Of a DNA stretch of 64,000 bases, positions 40,970 through 49,020 are shown piece after piece; the first letter of the stretch is position 1; every line of letters starts with the position of its first letter. The position numbers were made by a program, and so were the translations under genes. Location of the stretch: positions 43,681-107,680 of the forward strand of contig JAGDZJ010000021.1 of assembly GCA_049115955.1 (NCBI GenBank). The letters run 5' to 3'. Below the pieces are notes generated by a model that was not told where the DNA came from, made no database searches, and saw nothing but the letters and a program-made list of their open reading frames with translations. The DNA is from Salinispirillum sp049115955 (GTDB lineage: Bacteria > Pseudomonadota > Gammaproteobacteria > Pseudomonadales > Natronospirillaceae).

Positions 40970-42052
40970 CTTTGGCTTCTTCGCTTTGGTCTGCGAAAAC
41001 TGGTCTGCCCTGAAAGGCATGACGATGGAGCCCGTTGCACCTCCAGCTATCCATTCGTGAAATTCTTCTGCCAGCCGCTCGCCAGCACCGACCGCTTTAC
41101 GCCAATAGACGTGGCGATCACTGTCTGACATACGATTGAAGTCGCGTCGATCAGGCAATTTGCCGTGTGGAAGTTTCTCGATGAATTCCGGTGAGGGCGT
41201 TATCAAAACGACGTCTTGATAGTGTTGTTCCTTCACACGGCGCCAAGACAAGGACTTGTCAAACCAGCCGGGCTTCAAAACCGGTGCAAAATGTGGGTAC
41301 AGAACATAGCCATCTGGGGTGTCAAACGGCAGATCGAAATGATAATCGACCATGCCGCCGTCGCGATAAAGACCGTCCGACGAGCCGGGAATTCTGTCGA
41401 CGCCCGCCAGAGCCAAAGGAATCGCCGCAGATGCCATTAGGGCAGGCAGGAGATTATCGGCAGATAACTTACTGACGGTAGTATGGAAGTCATCGTAGTG
41501 TGAGATCGGGAGTGCACCCGGCTGGCTCTGTACCATGTGTCGATCAAAGTGCCAGCGCAAAGTGCGTCGTGAAGCGAGGTTGCCCGCGGCGACCAGTGCA
41601 AAGGCGAGTGCTTGCTTAAGCTGTGACTCGTTGCTTGTCACCCCTTTGCAGCGTGCTGCAACAATACTCAGAGAACGGTGGGGTGACGGCTCATAGTCGT
41701 CGCCGAGCACTTCTTCCAGCATGCGCCCGCATTGCTCGGACACCTGTTTCGGTGTCATACCTTTGGGGAAGCTTTGGTTCAAATAGCACGTTTCAAGACG
41801 CTGTAATGCCGCAACAGGATCGGCCGCCGCATGACATGCCATGCGCCATGCACCAATGGACGATCCAACCAGTTGTAAGTCTGGTACCTGGGGCAAAAAA
41901 CGACTGGCCAGTTCACGGTCTAAATGGCTCAGCACGAACCATTTAGGGCCGCCGGACGCGCCCAACATCACTTTAACGTCTTTGGCTTGAAAGCCTCGCT
42001 CGCGGATGCGGCTGTAGGCTCGCTGGCCAGCGATTATCTGCAGTGAATGCAT
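40964..42052 (-). CDS. Patatin-like phospholipase
   Basis: A protein of 362 residues. The patatin catalytic features are: an oxyanion segment GASGGPKW (31-38), the nucleophile elbow G63-S-S65-I-G67, and the dyad Asp in D231-G-G. The remainder (ASAAIPLALAGVDRIPGSSDGLYRDGGMVDYHFDLPF) is typical. No signal peptide, so cytoplasmic or surface-associated on the inside; acyl hydrolase on phospholipid or a related ester. The C-terminal KAKKPKS comes partly from a REP-like repeat. It lies upstream of the SuhB-like gene on the same strand order (transcribed after it), 27 bases downstream of it. Confidence 0.88.
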   Translation of the reverse strand: MHSLQIIAGQRAYSRIRERGFQAKDVKVMLGASGGPKWFVLSHLDRELASRFLPQVPDLQLVGSSIGAWRMACHAAADPVAALQRLETCYLNQSFPKGMTPKQVSEQCGRMLEEVLGDDYEPSPHRSLSIVAARCKGVTSNESQLKQALAFALVAAGNLASRRTLRWHFDRHMVQSQPGALPISHYDDFHTTVSKLSADNLLPALMASAAIPLALAGVDRIPGSSDGLYRDGGMVDYHFDLPFDTPDGYVLYPHFAPVLKPGWFDKSLSWRRVKEQHYQDVVLITPSPEFIEKLPHGKLPDRRDFNRMSDSDRHVYWRKAVGAGERLAEEFHEWIAGGATGSIVMPFRADQFSQTKAKKPKS

Positions 42053-42079
42053 CCGTTCAACACTCCCAATTCAATAACA

Positions 42080-42850
42080 TTATGCTTGTGCGGCGTCCCG
42101 CAACAACTGCACGGTGGCCTTGAACAGACGAGGATTTGCACCAACCATATTGCCTTGCGCGGACTGGATGGGTGACCCGGTCAGGTCGCCGGTGACGGCG
42201 CCCGCTTCGGTCGCCAGCAACTGAGCTGTCGCCAGTTCCAACGCCGACAGGTCATGCAAGACGACGATGTCCAGCTTGCCCGCTGCCATATCCGTAATGT
42301 CGAGCAGTGCACAACCACTGAGACGAGACTGCTGGCAAGCGTGCGCCAGTTTCATAAAGGCATCGGCGTCTTTCAGGTCGCCGCCGAAATAGGCATTGGA
42401 CAGACGGTCGACTTGGCGGGTTCGCACACGGCGCCCGTTAACCTGAAGGCCACGGCCACGTGAAACCATAATTTCCAGATTCAGGAATGGGAACACAATG
42501 CAGGCATGTTCCATGCGATTGCGCTGCCATTGGCTGATCAGCACGCCACACCCAGGCAAGCCCCGCAGGTAGTTGGTCTCACCCAACATAATGTCGACTT
42601 TCCAGTGCGTGTCTGGCTCCGCATCACGCACCTCGAAGGTGCCTGTCTGCGTGCATTCGACCGTCTGTTGCGGGTGCGCATTGTGCAATACGGTGAACGC
42701 CCGCTTGCCAGCACCCACGTGCAGACCTTTTATGGTAGCGTCGACGCTGCCCGACTCTTCGGTTAGAGTAGCCCAGTGTTCACGTGTATAAACCAGTTTT
42801 TCAGAAGCAGCATGGGCTGCTCTTAATGCAATATTAAGAGTAGGATGCAT
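42080..42850 (-). CDS. suhB: SuhB-like inositol monophosphatase homologue, catalytic site lost
   Basis: A protein of 256 residues beginning MHPTLNIALRAAHAASEKLVYTREHW, as in SuhB. In active enzymes the metal site is made by GEE, WxIDPLDGTTNF and WDxAAG. Here the second reads WKVDIMLGETNYLRG: D86 is kept but the second Asp is Leu89; the Glu pair is replaced (HPQQTVECTQTG), and the last motif reads HDLSALELA instead of WDxAAG. It is therefore probably not a phosphatase. SuhB also has a non-catalytic role in ribosomal-RNA transcription antitermination, which may be what is kept. Position next to trmJ is the conserved context. Confidence 0.85.
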   Translation of the reverse strand: MHPTLNIALRAAHAASEKLVYTREHWATLTEESGSVDATIKGLHVGAGKRAFTVLHNAHPQQTVECTQTGTFEVRDAEPDTHWKVDIMLGETNYLRGLPGCGVLISQWQRNRMEHACIVFPFLNLEIMVSRGRGLQVNGRRVRTRQVDRLSNAYFGGDLKDADAFMKLAHACQQSRLSGCALLDITDMAAGKLDIVVLHDLSALELATAQLLATEAGAVTGDLTGSPIQSAQGNMVGANPRLFKATVQLLRDAAQA

Positions 42851-43008
42851 GGTAGCTGTTCAGCCCCTGTAGTAGGTGGTCGAAAAGATAGAGGTCGACC
42901 CTGTGGCTGACCGTTTATCAATGCGCCCAGTGTTAAAAAAATGCAGTAGTGTTAAAAAGCACGGAACCGCGGATTCTAACAGAAAACCTTAGTGATGGGA
43001 GAGTAACT

Positions 43009-43776
43009 TTGCTCAGTTTGGCGCATTTGTCGCGCATTCGTATGGTCATGATGGAAACATCACTGTCCGCTAATATCGGTTCAGCTGCTCGCGCCATGAA
43101 AACCATGGGCATGAGCAACTTGGTGGTGGTAAACCCGCAAGAAAATCCAATGTCCGAGCAAGCCGTTGCACGTGCGTCGGGCGCACAGGACATTCTAGAG
43201 CGCTTGGTGCAGGTGCCAACATTGGAAGATGCGTTACAGGGGTGCGAATTGGTCATCGGTACCAGCGCCCGAGACCGTGCGCTGCCTTGGCCAATGCTGA
43301 CGCCGCGTGAGATACCACAGCAAGTTGCCTCGGTGGGTGCCGAGGGTGACATCGCCATCGTTTTTGGTCGTGAGCGCAGTGGTTTGACCAACGAGGAACT
43401 GGCACGTTGTCACTACCATGTTCATATTCCGGCGAATCCTGATTACAGTTCGCTGAACATCGCTTCCGCAATGCAAATTATTGCTTATGAAGTGCGCTTA
43501 GCGGTACTGCAAGGCGAAGAGGCTGGGGCGGCAGTAAGCGCTGATGCTGTGGAGCCGCAATTGCGAGCTCGTGCTGAAGACCTGGAAGGCTTTTTTCAGC
43601 ACCTGCAAGCCATGCTGGTTGATATTGAGTTTGCCGACCCCAATAATCTTAAGCAATTGATGATCAAACTGCGCCGTTTCTATATGCGAGCGCAACCTGA
43701 ACCTGTCGAGCTGAATATTCTGCGCGGCATTGTTAGCCAAACTCAAAAGACCATAGGCCGCTTGAAAGATGTTTAA
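43009..43776 (+). CDS. trmJ: tRNA (cytidine/uridine-32-2'-O-)-methyltransferase TrmJ
   Basis: A SPOUT-class methyltransferase that 2'-O-methylates residue 32 of several tRNAs with S-adenosylmethionine. I use the TTG at 43009 (MLSLAHLSRIRMVMMETSLSANIG) because GGGAGAG lies just before it and it gives the usual distance to the IRxVxxxTS motif; a GTG at 42949 would add 20 residues. Key parts: IGSAARAMKTMGMSNLVVVNP, ASGAQDILE, IVFGRERSGLTNEEL and the knot segment IPANPDYSSLNIASAMQIIAYEVR. The stop overlaps the cysE start. Confidence 0.95.
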   Translation: MLSLAHLSRIRMVMMETSLSANIGSAARAMKTMGMSNLVVVNPQENPMSEQAVARASGAQDILERLVQVPTLEDALQGCELVIGTSARDRALPWPMLTPREIPQQVASVGAEGDIAIVFGRERSGLTNEELARCHYHVHIPANPDYSSLNIASAMQIIAYEVRLAVLQGEEAGAAVSADAVEPQLRARAEDLEGFFQHLQAMLVDIEFADPNNLKQLMIKLRRFYMRAQPEPVELNILRGIVSQTQKTIGRLKDV

Positions 43777-44569
43777 TACCGTACGAGAAGACATTGCCAG
43801 TGTGTTTGAACGCGACCCTGCGGCACGCAACACGTTGGAGGTGTTGACGACCTATCCGGGGCTGCATGCGGTCATGTTTCATCGCCTGTCGCACAAACTC
43901 TGGCGCATGAATTTAAAATGGTTAGCGCGCTTTCTGTCTACGTTATCGCGCTGGTTCACCGGTATTGAAATACACCCGGGTGCTACCATTGGCCGGCGTT
44001 TTTTCATTGACCACGGCATGGGTGTGGTGATTGGCGAAACGGCAGAAATTGGCGACGATGTGACCATTTATCAGGGCGTCACGCTCGGTGGTACATCTTG
44101 GCAAGTGGGTAAACGCCACCCCACGCTGGAGGACGGTGTTGTCGTCGGCGCGGGAGCCAAGGTATTGGGGCCTTTTACGGTGGGGGCGAATGCTCGCATT
44201 GGTTCTAACTCGGTGGTCACCAAGGCGGTGCCCGCTGGTGCGACTGTCGTCGGGGTGCCGGGTCGAGTAATAAAACGCGCTGGCGAAGCCGGGGATACCG
44301 ATGAGCGGCGCAAGGCGATGGCGGAAAAATTAGGCTTCGACGCCTACGGTGTCTCCGATATGCCCGACCCTATTGCACACTCCATTAAGGCGTTGCTGGA
44401 CCATATGCACGCGGTGGATGAACGGATGAACGGCATGTGTGGCACCCTGCAACGCTTGGATAAATCGTTCAAAAATGAGCAGCTTCCGGAACTGAACGAC
44501 AGCGATTTTACGGCGGTTTCAGAGGCTGATCGTGCTTGCCCTGACTGGAGTGATGAAACCAAAAACTGA
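43769..44569 (+). CDS. cysE: Serine O-acetyltransferase CysE
   Basis: Makes O-acetylserine from serine and acetyl-CoA, first step of cysteine synthesis. 266 residues. The N-terminal helical part (VREDIASVFERDPAARNTLEVLTTYPGLHAVMFHRLSHKLW) is followed by the left-handed beta-helix with hexapeptide repeats: EIHPGATIGRRFFIDHGMGVVIGETAEIGDDVTIYQGVTLGG, with catalytic His and Asp in IDHGMG. Ends in a helical tail. It overlaps trmJ by eight bases. Confidence 0.97.
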   Translation: MFNTVREDIASVFERDPAARNTLEVLTTYPGLHAVMFHRLSHKLWRMNLKWLARFLSTLSRWFTGIEIHPGATIGRRFFIDHGMGVVIGETAEIGDDVTIYQGVTLGGTSWQVGKRHPTLEDGVVVGAGAKVLGPFTVGANARIGSNSVVTKAVPAGATVVGVPGRVIKRAGEAGDTDERRKAMAEKLGFDAYGVSDMPDPIAHSIKALLDHMHAVDERMNGMCGTLQRLDKSFKNEQLPELNDSDFTAVSEADRACPDWSDETKN

Positions 44570-44589
44570 CTTTTTAGCGTTCGCTAATC

Positions 44590-44636
44590 CAGTGAAACAT
44601 GACGATTTCTGGTGTCGATATCGTTATGTTTCACTG
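44590..44636. repeat. Strong 47-base hairpin upstream of the LuxR-type mini-gene
   Basis: CAGTGAAACAT (44590-44600) pairs perfectly with ATGTTTCACTG (44626-44636), and inside it ACGAT pairs with ATCGT with single-base bulges. It gives about 16 base pairs around a 13-base loop. There is no T-run after it. It sits 21 bases after the cysE stop and 110 bases before the LuxR-type gene, so it could be an operator, an mRNA-stabilising element or a small structured RNA. Confidence 0.65.
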
Positions 44637-44746
44637 TGGTGCGCCTGAGGTGAGTGCACTAAAATAACCCGGGTCGGGAATCCCGGTTCAGCTCACCAAG
44701 CAGTGGTGAGTGGTTAAATTTCACAAGGTATGAAGGAAGCACTACC

Positions 44747-44968
44747 ATGAAACTATCACATCGACAATCGCAAGTATTTGACGCTTTACAGCGTGGAGCC
44801 TCCAACTGCGACATCGCGGAACAGTTGAATATCTCTGAGCATACTGTCAAATACCATTGCCGTATGCTGTACAAGCAGTTTGATGTACAGAACCGTTTTG
44901 AACTGATGAGCATTTTGTTTCGCAAGGGAACCAAAGGTGTTGCTCGTACCGTATCTCCTACGTCATGA
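44747..44968 (+). CDS. Stand-alone LuxR-type HTH protein
   Basis: A protein of 73 residues consisting almost only of a LuxR/FixJ-type helix-turn-helix: KLSHRQSQVFDALQRGASNCDIAEQLNISEHTVKYHCRMLYKQFDVQNRFELMSILFRKG. The recognition helix is SEHTVKYHCRMLYKQFDV. There is no receiver or ligand domain. GAAGGAAG precedes the ATG. Such small proteins may act alone on DNA or interact with larger regulators; its targets are unknown. A terminator follows at 45055. Confidence 0.85.
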   Translation: MKLSHRQSQVFDALQRGASNCDIAEQLNISEHTVKYHCRMLYKQFDVQNRFELMSILFRKGTKGVARTVSPTS

Positions 44969-45054
44969 CCTAAAAACCGCTTCAGCGGTATGTACACGAC
45001 TCCTAGGGTGCGTTGTCAAGAGACCGCCCAATTAGCAGGTATCCCCTGTTCTGT

Positions 45055-45077
45055 GGCCGCCTTGTGCGGCCTTTTTT
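45055..45077 (+). terminator. Rho-independent terminator after the LuxR-type gene
   Basis: GGCCGC-CTTGT-GCGGCC followed by six T. It lies 87 bases after the small gene's stop codon and separates it from trhO. The remaining stretch to 45260 holds a tandem 14-base repeat (45143-45170) and no gene. Confidence 0.88.
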
Positions 45078-45260
45078 ATGCCCATGGATGGGCGGTATAC
45101 TGGCAACGCACGACGGCATGGATGCCGGAGGTAGAGCAATGCAGGAGCAATTGCCGAGGAGCAGTTGCCAGTGCATGCCTTTTGCCAGTATCTAAGGTAA
45201 AATGCCGCGCTTCACAATCAGCCTCGGATTTACGATCCGACTCGCTAACAGGATAGAACC

Positions 45261-46241
45261 ATGTCTAATATTGTAGTGTGCGCGCTTTATAAGTTTGTCG
45301 CACTGGAAAATCATACCGCTCTGCGCCAACCCCTTACCGATGTATTAGAAGCGCAGAATATTCGCGGCACTCTATTGCTGGCGAGCGAGGGTATTAATGG
45401 CACCGTCGCCGGAACCCGCTCCGCCATTGATGCGCTAAAAGCATGGTTCGCCGCCGACGAGCGTTTTGTCGGTATCGATTATAAAGAGTCCTTGTCGGAC
45501 GACCAGCCGTTCTACCGCACCAAGGTTAAACTGAAAAAAGAGATCGTCACCATGGGCGTTGAGGGCATTGATCCTCGTCGTGTGGTGGGTACATATGTGC
45601 AACCCAAAGATTGGAATGCGCTGATCTCTGACCCGGAAGTTTTGTTGGTCGATACACGCAATGACTACGAAGTAGGAATTGGCACTTTCAAAGGCGCGAT
45701 TAATCCGAAGACTGAGAGTTTTCGTGAATTTCCGCAGTACGTAAAAGAACACCTAGACCCCGCCAAGCACAAGAAAGTCGCTATGTTTTGTACCGGTGGC
45801 ATTCGTTGCGAGAAAAGCACAGCGTTCTTGAAAGAACAGGGTTTCGATGAGGTCTATCATCTGCATGGCGGCATCCTAAAATATTTGGAAGATGTGCCTG
45901 AGCAGGATTCACTGTGGGAAGGGGAGTGTTTTGTGTTTGATAACCGGGTGACGGTCAACCACGCGTTGCTTCCCGGTGACTACCAACTGTGCGCCGGGTG
46001 CCGTGCGCCCCTGTCAGCGGAAGATCGCACCAGTGAGCATTTCGTGAAAGGCATTCAGTGCCCGCATTGTTACGACAAGCACACGCCAGAGCAGCGTAAG
46101 CGCTATGCAGAGCGTGAGCACCAGTTGCAGTTGGCAAAGGCACGTGGTGAGGCGCACATCGGTGCCGATGCAGCGCGTATCGCGGCCGAACGAAAAGCCG
46201 CGAAGGCTGCAAAAGCAGCGGCTCGTCGGGAAGGGGTGTAG
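45261..46241 (+). CDS. trhO: tRNA uridine(34) hydroxylase TrhO (rhodanese family, YceA)
   Basis: A protein of 326 residues. The N-terminal acylphosphatase-like domain (ALYKFVALENHTALRQPLTDVLEAQNIRGTLLLASEGINGTVAG) and the rhodanese domain with the active-site loop MFCTGGIRCEKSTAFLKEQGFDEVYHLHGGILKYLED match TrhO, which with oxygen makes 5-hydroxyuridine at tRNA wobble position 34. The C-terminus has a CxxC..CxxC zinc-like group (LCAGCRAPLS, IQCPHCYDKHTPEQRKRYAERE). Ends in an Ala-rich helix (AAKAAKAAARREGV). The stop lies in a short AAGGGG/CCCCTT hairpin. Confidence 0.96.
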   Translation: MSNIVVCALYKFVALENHTALRQPLTDVLEAQNIRGTLLLASEGINGTVAGTRSAIDALKAWFAADERFVGIDYKESLSDDQPFYRTKVKLKKEIVTMGVEGIDPRRVVGTYVQPKDWNALISDPEVLLVDTRNDYEVGIGTFKGAINPKTESFREFPQYVKEHLDPAKHKKVAMFCTGGIRCEKSTAFLKEQGFDEVYHLHGGILKYLEDVPEQDSLWEGECFVFDNRVTVNHALLPGDYQLCAGCRAPLSAEDRTSEHFVKGIQCPHCYDKHTPEQRKRYAEREHQLQLAKARGEAHIGADAARIAAERKAAKAAKAAARREGV

Positions 46242-46255
46242 CCCCTTTGCCATAG

Positions 46256-46388
46256 GGCGGAAGAGCGCAGCGTCATCCGCCTGATAGTCAGTTGTCGAAT
46301 GGCGTATGTCGGGAGGAGTGGGCGTCGGGCGTATGCCTCAAGGCGCGACTTCCCGGCCTGCCGTGGAGCGCCGGAGGCATACCCCGAA
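46256..46388. repeat. Palindromic intergenic elements between trhO and the sensor kinase
   Basis: Two structures. First, GGCGG (46256-46260) and CCGCC (46278-46282) close a small hairpin with AGCGCAGCGT inside, like dispersed GGCGGA-type units of enteric and related bacteria. Second, TCGGG-C-GTATGCCTC (46326-46340) pairs with GAGGCATAC-C-CCGA (46375-46388), with an inner GGCGC/GCGCC pair, making a long hairpin. No T-run. Likely repeat-type elements; no gene is seen in 46242-46482. Confidence 0.6.
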
Positions 46389-46482
46389 AGCCTGCTCCCA
46401 GAGCGACGTCGATGAATTCCCGTGATCAGCGGGCGTGTGCTAACATACTGATCATTCTTATACACACGGATAAATAATAACA

Positions 46483-48132
46483 ATGGCCGTGTTACATCGC
46501 TTCAAATCAGGCCGCCCGTGGCGTGTCAGTATCCGTCTTCAAGTATTGATGTTGGTGGGTGCGTTGGTGGCTATTATGCTGGTGCTGCAAGGCTCTTACA
46601 TGAATGTCCGTCGGGCCGAAATTATTTCCGAGCAAATAGGCCTGCGTGCCCTCGGCGTGGCACGTACGGTAGCCGTTATTCCCGAGTTAATTGAGGCCTT
46701 TAACGCGCCAGATCCCAGCGTACTCATTCAACCCATTGCTGAACGCATACGTTTGGAAACGGGGGCTGAGTATGTAGTGGTGGGTAATCATGAAGGCATT
46801 CGGTATGCCCATCCGGTGGTTGAGCGTTTAGGCCAGGAGATGGTTGGGGGCGACAACGACCGTGCCTTGATTCATGGCGAATCCTATGTGTCGGAGGCGA
46901 CGGGTACGTTAGGCGAAGCAATGCGCGGAAAAGCGCCGGTGTTTGGTCGTGACGGCGAGATCATCGGTATCGTGTCCGTGGGTTTTCTACTTGAAGATGT
47001 TGAGATTGATGTAAGGCGTTACATGGAGCTCAGTTGGTTACCGATTTTATTGGCTGTATTCGGCGGTTTGGTCGGTGCACTCTGGATAGCGCGCCATTTT
47101 AAACAGGTTATCTTGGGTTTGGAGCCCTATGAAATTGCGCGCTTGGTGATGGAAAAAGAAGCCATTTTGCAGTCCATTCACGAAGGCATTTTAGCCATCA
47201 ATAAAGAAGGCAAGGTGACCATGCTGAACCAAGCGGCGCGCCGTCTGATGGGCTTGGTGGCGGAAGAGAACCTGCTTAACGAACCCGTGCAAGATGTAGT
47301 GCCCAATTCGCGCTTGTTGGAAGTGCTGAATGCGGGCGAACAACAATACGACCAAGAGACGTGGGTGGGCGATCATCCGCTGATCGTGAACCGTGTGCCT
47401 ATTCTGCATGAAGGGCAATTGGAGGGTGCGGTAGCGACGTTTCGAAGTCAGCGTGAAATCATGGAGTTGTCGCGGGCGTTAAATGAGGCCAGTGCCGACG
47501 TCGATGCTTTACGGATGCAGGCGCATGAGTTTTCTAATCGCCTGTACACAGTATCTGGATTGTTGCAGTTGGGGCGGCCCCAAGAGGCGCTGGCGCTGAT
47601 ACAGCAGGAAAGTAAGGTAGCGCAGCAGCAAGTGGCATTCTTGGTCGAGCATGTTTCGGATCCGGTCATCAGTGGCATGCTGTTAGGAAAAATGCTGCGT
47701 GCCGAACGCCGAGGTATTCAATTCGTGATGGCGGATGGCTGTTCTTTGCACGCCGAATTGAATTCTGCTGCGCAGGAAGCGTTGATGACCATTCTCAGCA
47801 ATTTGTTAGACAACGCCTTTGATGCGGCGCTTTTGTCGGCGAACAACCTACCTCAGGTTCGTTTGTTCTTCACCGACCTAGGCAACCAATTAGTGTTTGA
47901 GGTAGAGGACAGTGGTCCAGGGATCGCACCCGCACAGCTAGAAATCATTGCACAACAAGGCTTTACCACCAAGCAGGGTAAGCATCGGGGTATCGGCTTG
48001 GCGCAAGTGCAGCGCTTATGTACCCAGTTTGGCGGCGAGTTGACGATGGAAGACGGTGATTTAGGGGGTGCGTGTTTCATCGTGACCGTCGACAAACAGC
48101 GAGTCGCACAGCAAGAGGTAGAATCCGTATGA
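46483..48132 (+). CDS. CitA/DcuS-type sensor histidine kinase
   Basis: A protein of 549 residues. Membrane helix 1 RLQVLMLVGALVAIMLVLQGS, a periplasmic Cache/PASp sensor of about 140 residues (GLRALGVARTVAVIPELIEAF; IRLETGAEYVVVGNHEGIRYAHP; MRGKAPVFGRDGEIIGIVSVGFLL), helix 2 WLPILLAVFGGLVGALWIARHF, a cytoplasmic PAS (AILQSIHEGILAINKEGKVTMLN), then the SpoB-type dimerisation helix with phospho-His at about residue 348 (QAHEFSNRLYTVSGLLQ) and an HATPase with DNAFDAAL, DSGPGI and GIGLAQV. The family senses citrate, dicarboxylates or related acids. Its stop overlaps the response-regulator gene; next to the tctCBA transporter. Confidence 0.95.
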   Translation: MAVLHRFKSGRPWRVSIRLQVLMLVGALVAIMLVLQGSYMNVRRAEIISEQIGLRALGVARTVAVIPELIEAFNAPDPSVLIQPIAERIRLETGAEYVVVGNHEGIRYAHPVVERLGQEMVGGDNDRALIHGESYVSEATGTLGEAMRGKAPVFGRDGEIIGIVSVGFLLEDVEIDVRRYMELSWLPILLAVFGGLVGALWIARHFKQVILGLEPYEIARLVMEKEAILQSIHEGILAINKEGKVTMLNQAARRLMGLVAEENLLNEPVQDVVPNSRLLEVLNAGEQQYDQETWVGDHPLIVNRVPILHEGQLEGAVATFRSQREIMELSRALNEASADVDALRMQAHEFSNRLYTVSGLLQLGRPQEALALIQQESKVAQQQVAFLVEHVSDPVISGMLLGKMLRAERRGIQFVMADGCSLHAELNSAAQEALMTILSNLLDNAFDAALLSANNLPQVRLFFTDLGNQLVFEVEDSGPGIAPAQLEIIAQQGFTTKQGKHRGIGLAQVQRLCTQFGGELTMEDGDLGGACFIVTVDKQRVAQQEVESV

Positions 48133-48818
48133 GCCAGACATTCGGTGTACTCATCATAGAGGATGATTTTCGTGTCGCCGAGATTAATAGGCAGTTTATA
48201 GAGCAGTCGCCGGGCTTTCAGGTGGTTGGCGTGGTGAAGTCCAAAGCTGAAACGGAAGCCTTTATGGCTCAGCACAGTGCGCGCATCGATCTCGTGCTAC
48301 TGGATGCTTATATCCCTGATGTGAACGGTTTAGAGTTGCTGTGGTCGCTGCGACGTGATCATAAGCATCTGGATATCATCATGATAACCGCAGCGAAAGA
48401 AGTTGAAACCATTCAAGAAGCTTTGCGCGGTGGCGTGTTCGACTACTTGATCAAGCCAACGGAAAGCACGCGCATGGCGCAAACTTTGGAACGTTTTGCC
48501 GCCGAGCGCGCCTTGCTGCAGTCTCACCAAGAACTGAACCAGGATGAATTGGATGCAGCGTTGAGTCGGGGTGGGCCGCTGGCGGCCAACATCGTCGATC
48601 GGCTGCCCAAGGGCATTGATAAGCTGACGCTGGATAACGTGACGCGCGCCTTGCACGAAGCGGCGGAATCGGTCACGGCCGTCACCTTGGCGCGCCAAAT
48701 CGGTACCAGCCGCTCAACAGCGCGTCGGTATTTGGAATACCTCGTAGCGCAAGGCAGCGTAACCGCTGAGCTTGATTACGGTGAGGTGGGGCGTCCGGAG
48801 CGGCGCTATCGTCTCTAA
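48129..48818 (+). CDS. CitB/DctR-type response regulator
   Basis: A protein of 229 residues from ATG 48129, which overlaps the kinase stop (ATGA); a longer frame from 48072 lies inside the kinase gene. Receiver domain (MSQTFGVLIIEDDFRVAEINRQF, phospho-acceptor D59 in VLLDAYIPDVNGLELL, Thr/Lys in MITAAKE and YLIKPTE). The C-terminal half (LDNVTRALHEAAESVTAVTLARQIGTSRSTARRYLEYLVAQGSVTAELDYGEVGRPERRYRL) is a winged helix as in CitB/DpiA. Likely activates tctCBA; an inverted repeat TGACG-N9-CGTCA at 48947-48965, before tctC, is a candidate site. Confidence 0.94.
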   Translation: MSQTFGVLIIEDDFRVAEINRQFIEQSPGFQVVGVVKSKAETEAFMAQHSARIDLVLLDAYIPDVNGLELLWSLRRDHKHLDIIMITAAKEVETIQEALRGGVFDYLIKPTESTRMAQTLERFAAERALLQSHQELNQDELDAALSRGGPLAANIVDRLPKGIDKLTLDNVTRALHEAAESVTAVTLARQIGTSRSTARRYLEYLVAQGSVTAELDYGEVGRPERRYRL

Positions 48819-48847
48819 AAACCTCCTTTTCGCCTCTGAGGTTTTTA
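48816..48847 (+). terminator. Terminator after the response-regulator gene
   Basis: TAAAAACCTC (48816-48825) pairs perfectly with GAGGTTTTTA (48838-48847). The stop codon of the response-regulator gene is the beginning of the stem. The stem ends in a T-run, so termination is likely, possibly in both directions. Confidence 0.75.
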
Positions 48848-48946
48848 GGTGCTCCCTTCTATGGTTTTTCTCAAGCTGGCGTGTCGTGAACAATATGAAC
48901 ACAATGCAGAATATGCTTCTTTTATCCATTATGGGCACAACGTTGT

Positions 48947-48965
48947 TGACGTAATCATTGCGTCA
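48947..48965 (+). promoter_or_regulatory. TGACG-N9-CGTCA inverted repeat upstream of tctC
   Basis: TGACG (48947-48951) and CGTCA (48961-48965) are separated by nine bases, 56 bases upstream of the tctC ATG. A candidate site for the neighbouring CitB-type regulator, which would connect carboxylate sensing to transporter synthesis. Also overlaps a possible -35 TTGACG. Confidence 0.4.
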
Positions 48966-49020
48966 TAAAGTTATTCTCGATCCTTGATCAATAACGATAA
49001 AAATGACAGGAGAAGAGAAA

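Noticed and set aside
44990..45256. An 88-codon frame between the LuxR-type gene and trhO
   Set aside because: It spans a clear terminator and has no recognisable similarity.
48850..49000. A sigma-54 promoter before tctC
   Set aside because: No TGGCA-N7-TTGC match at the right spacing was found; the regulator is of CitB rather than NtrC type.
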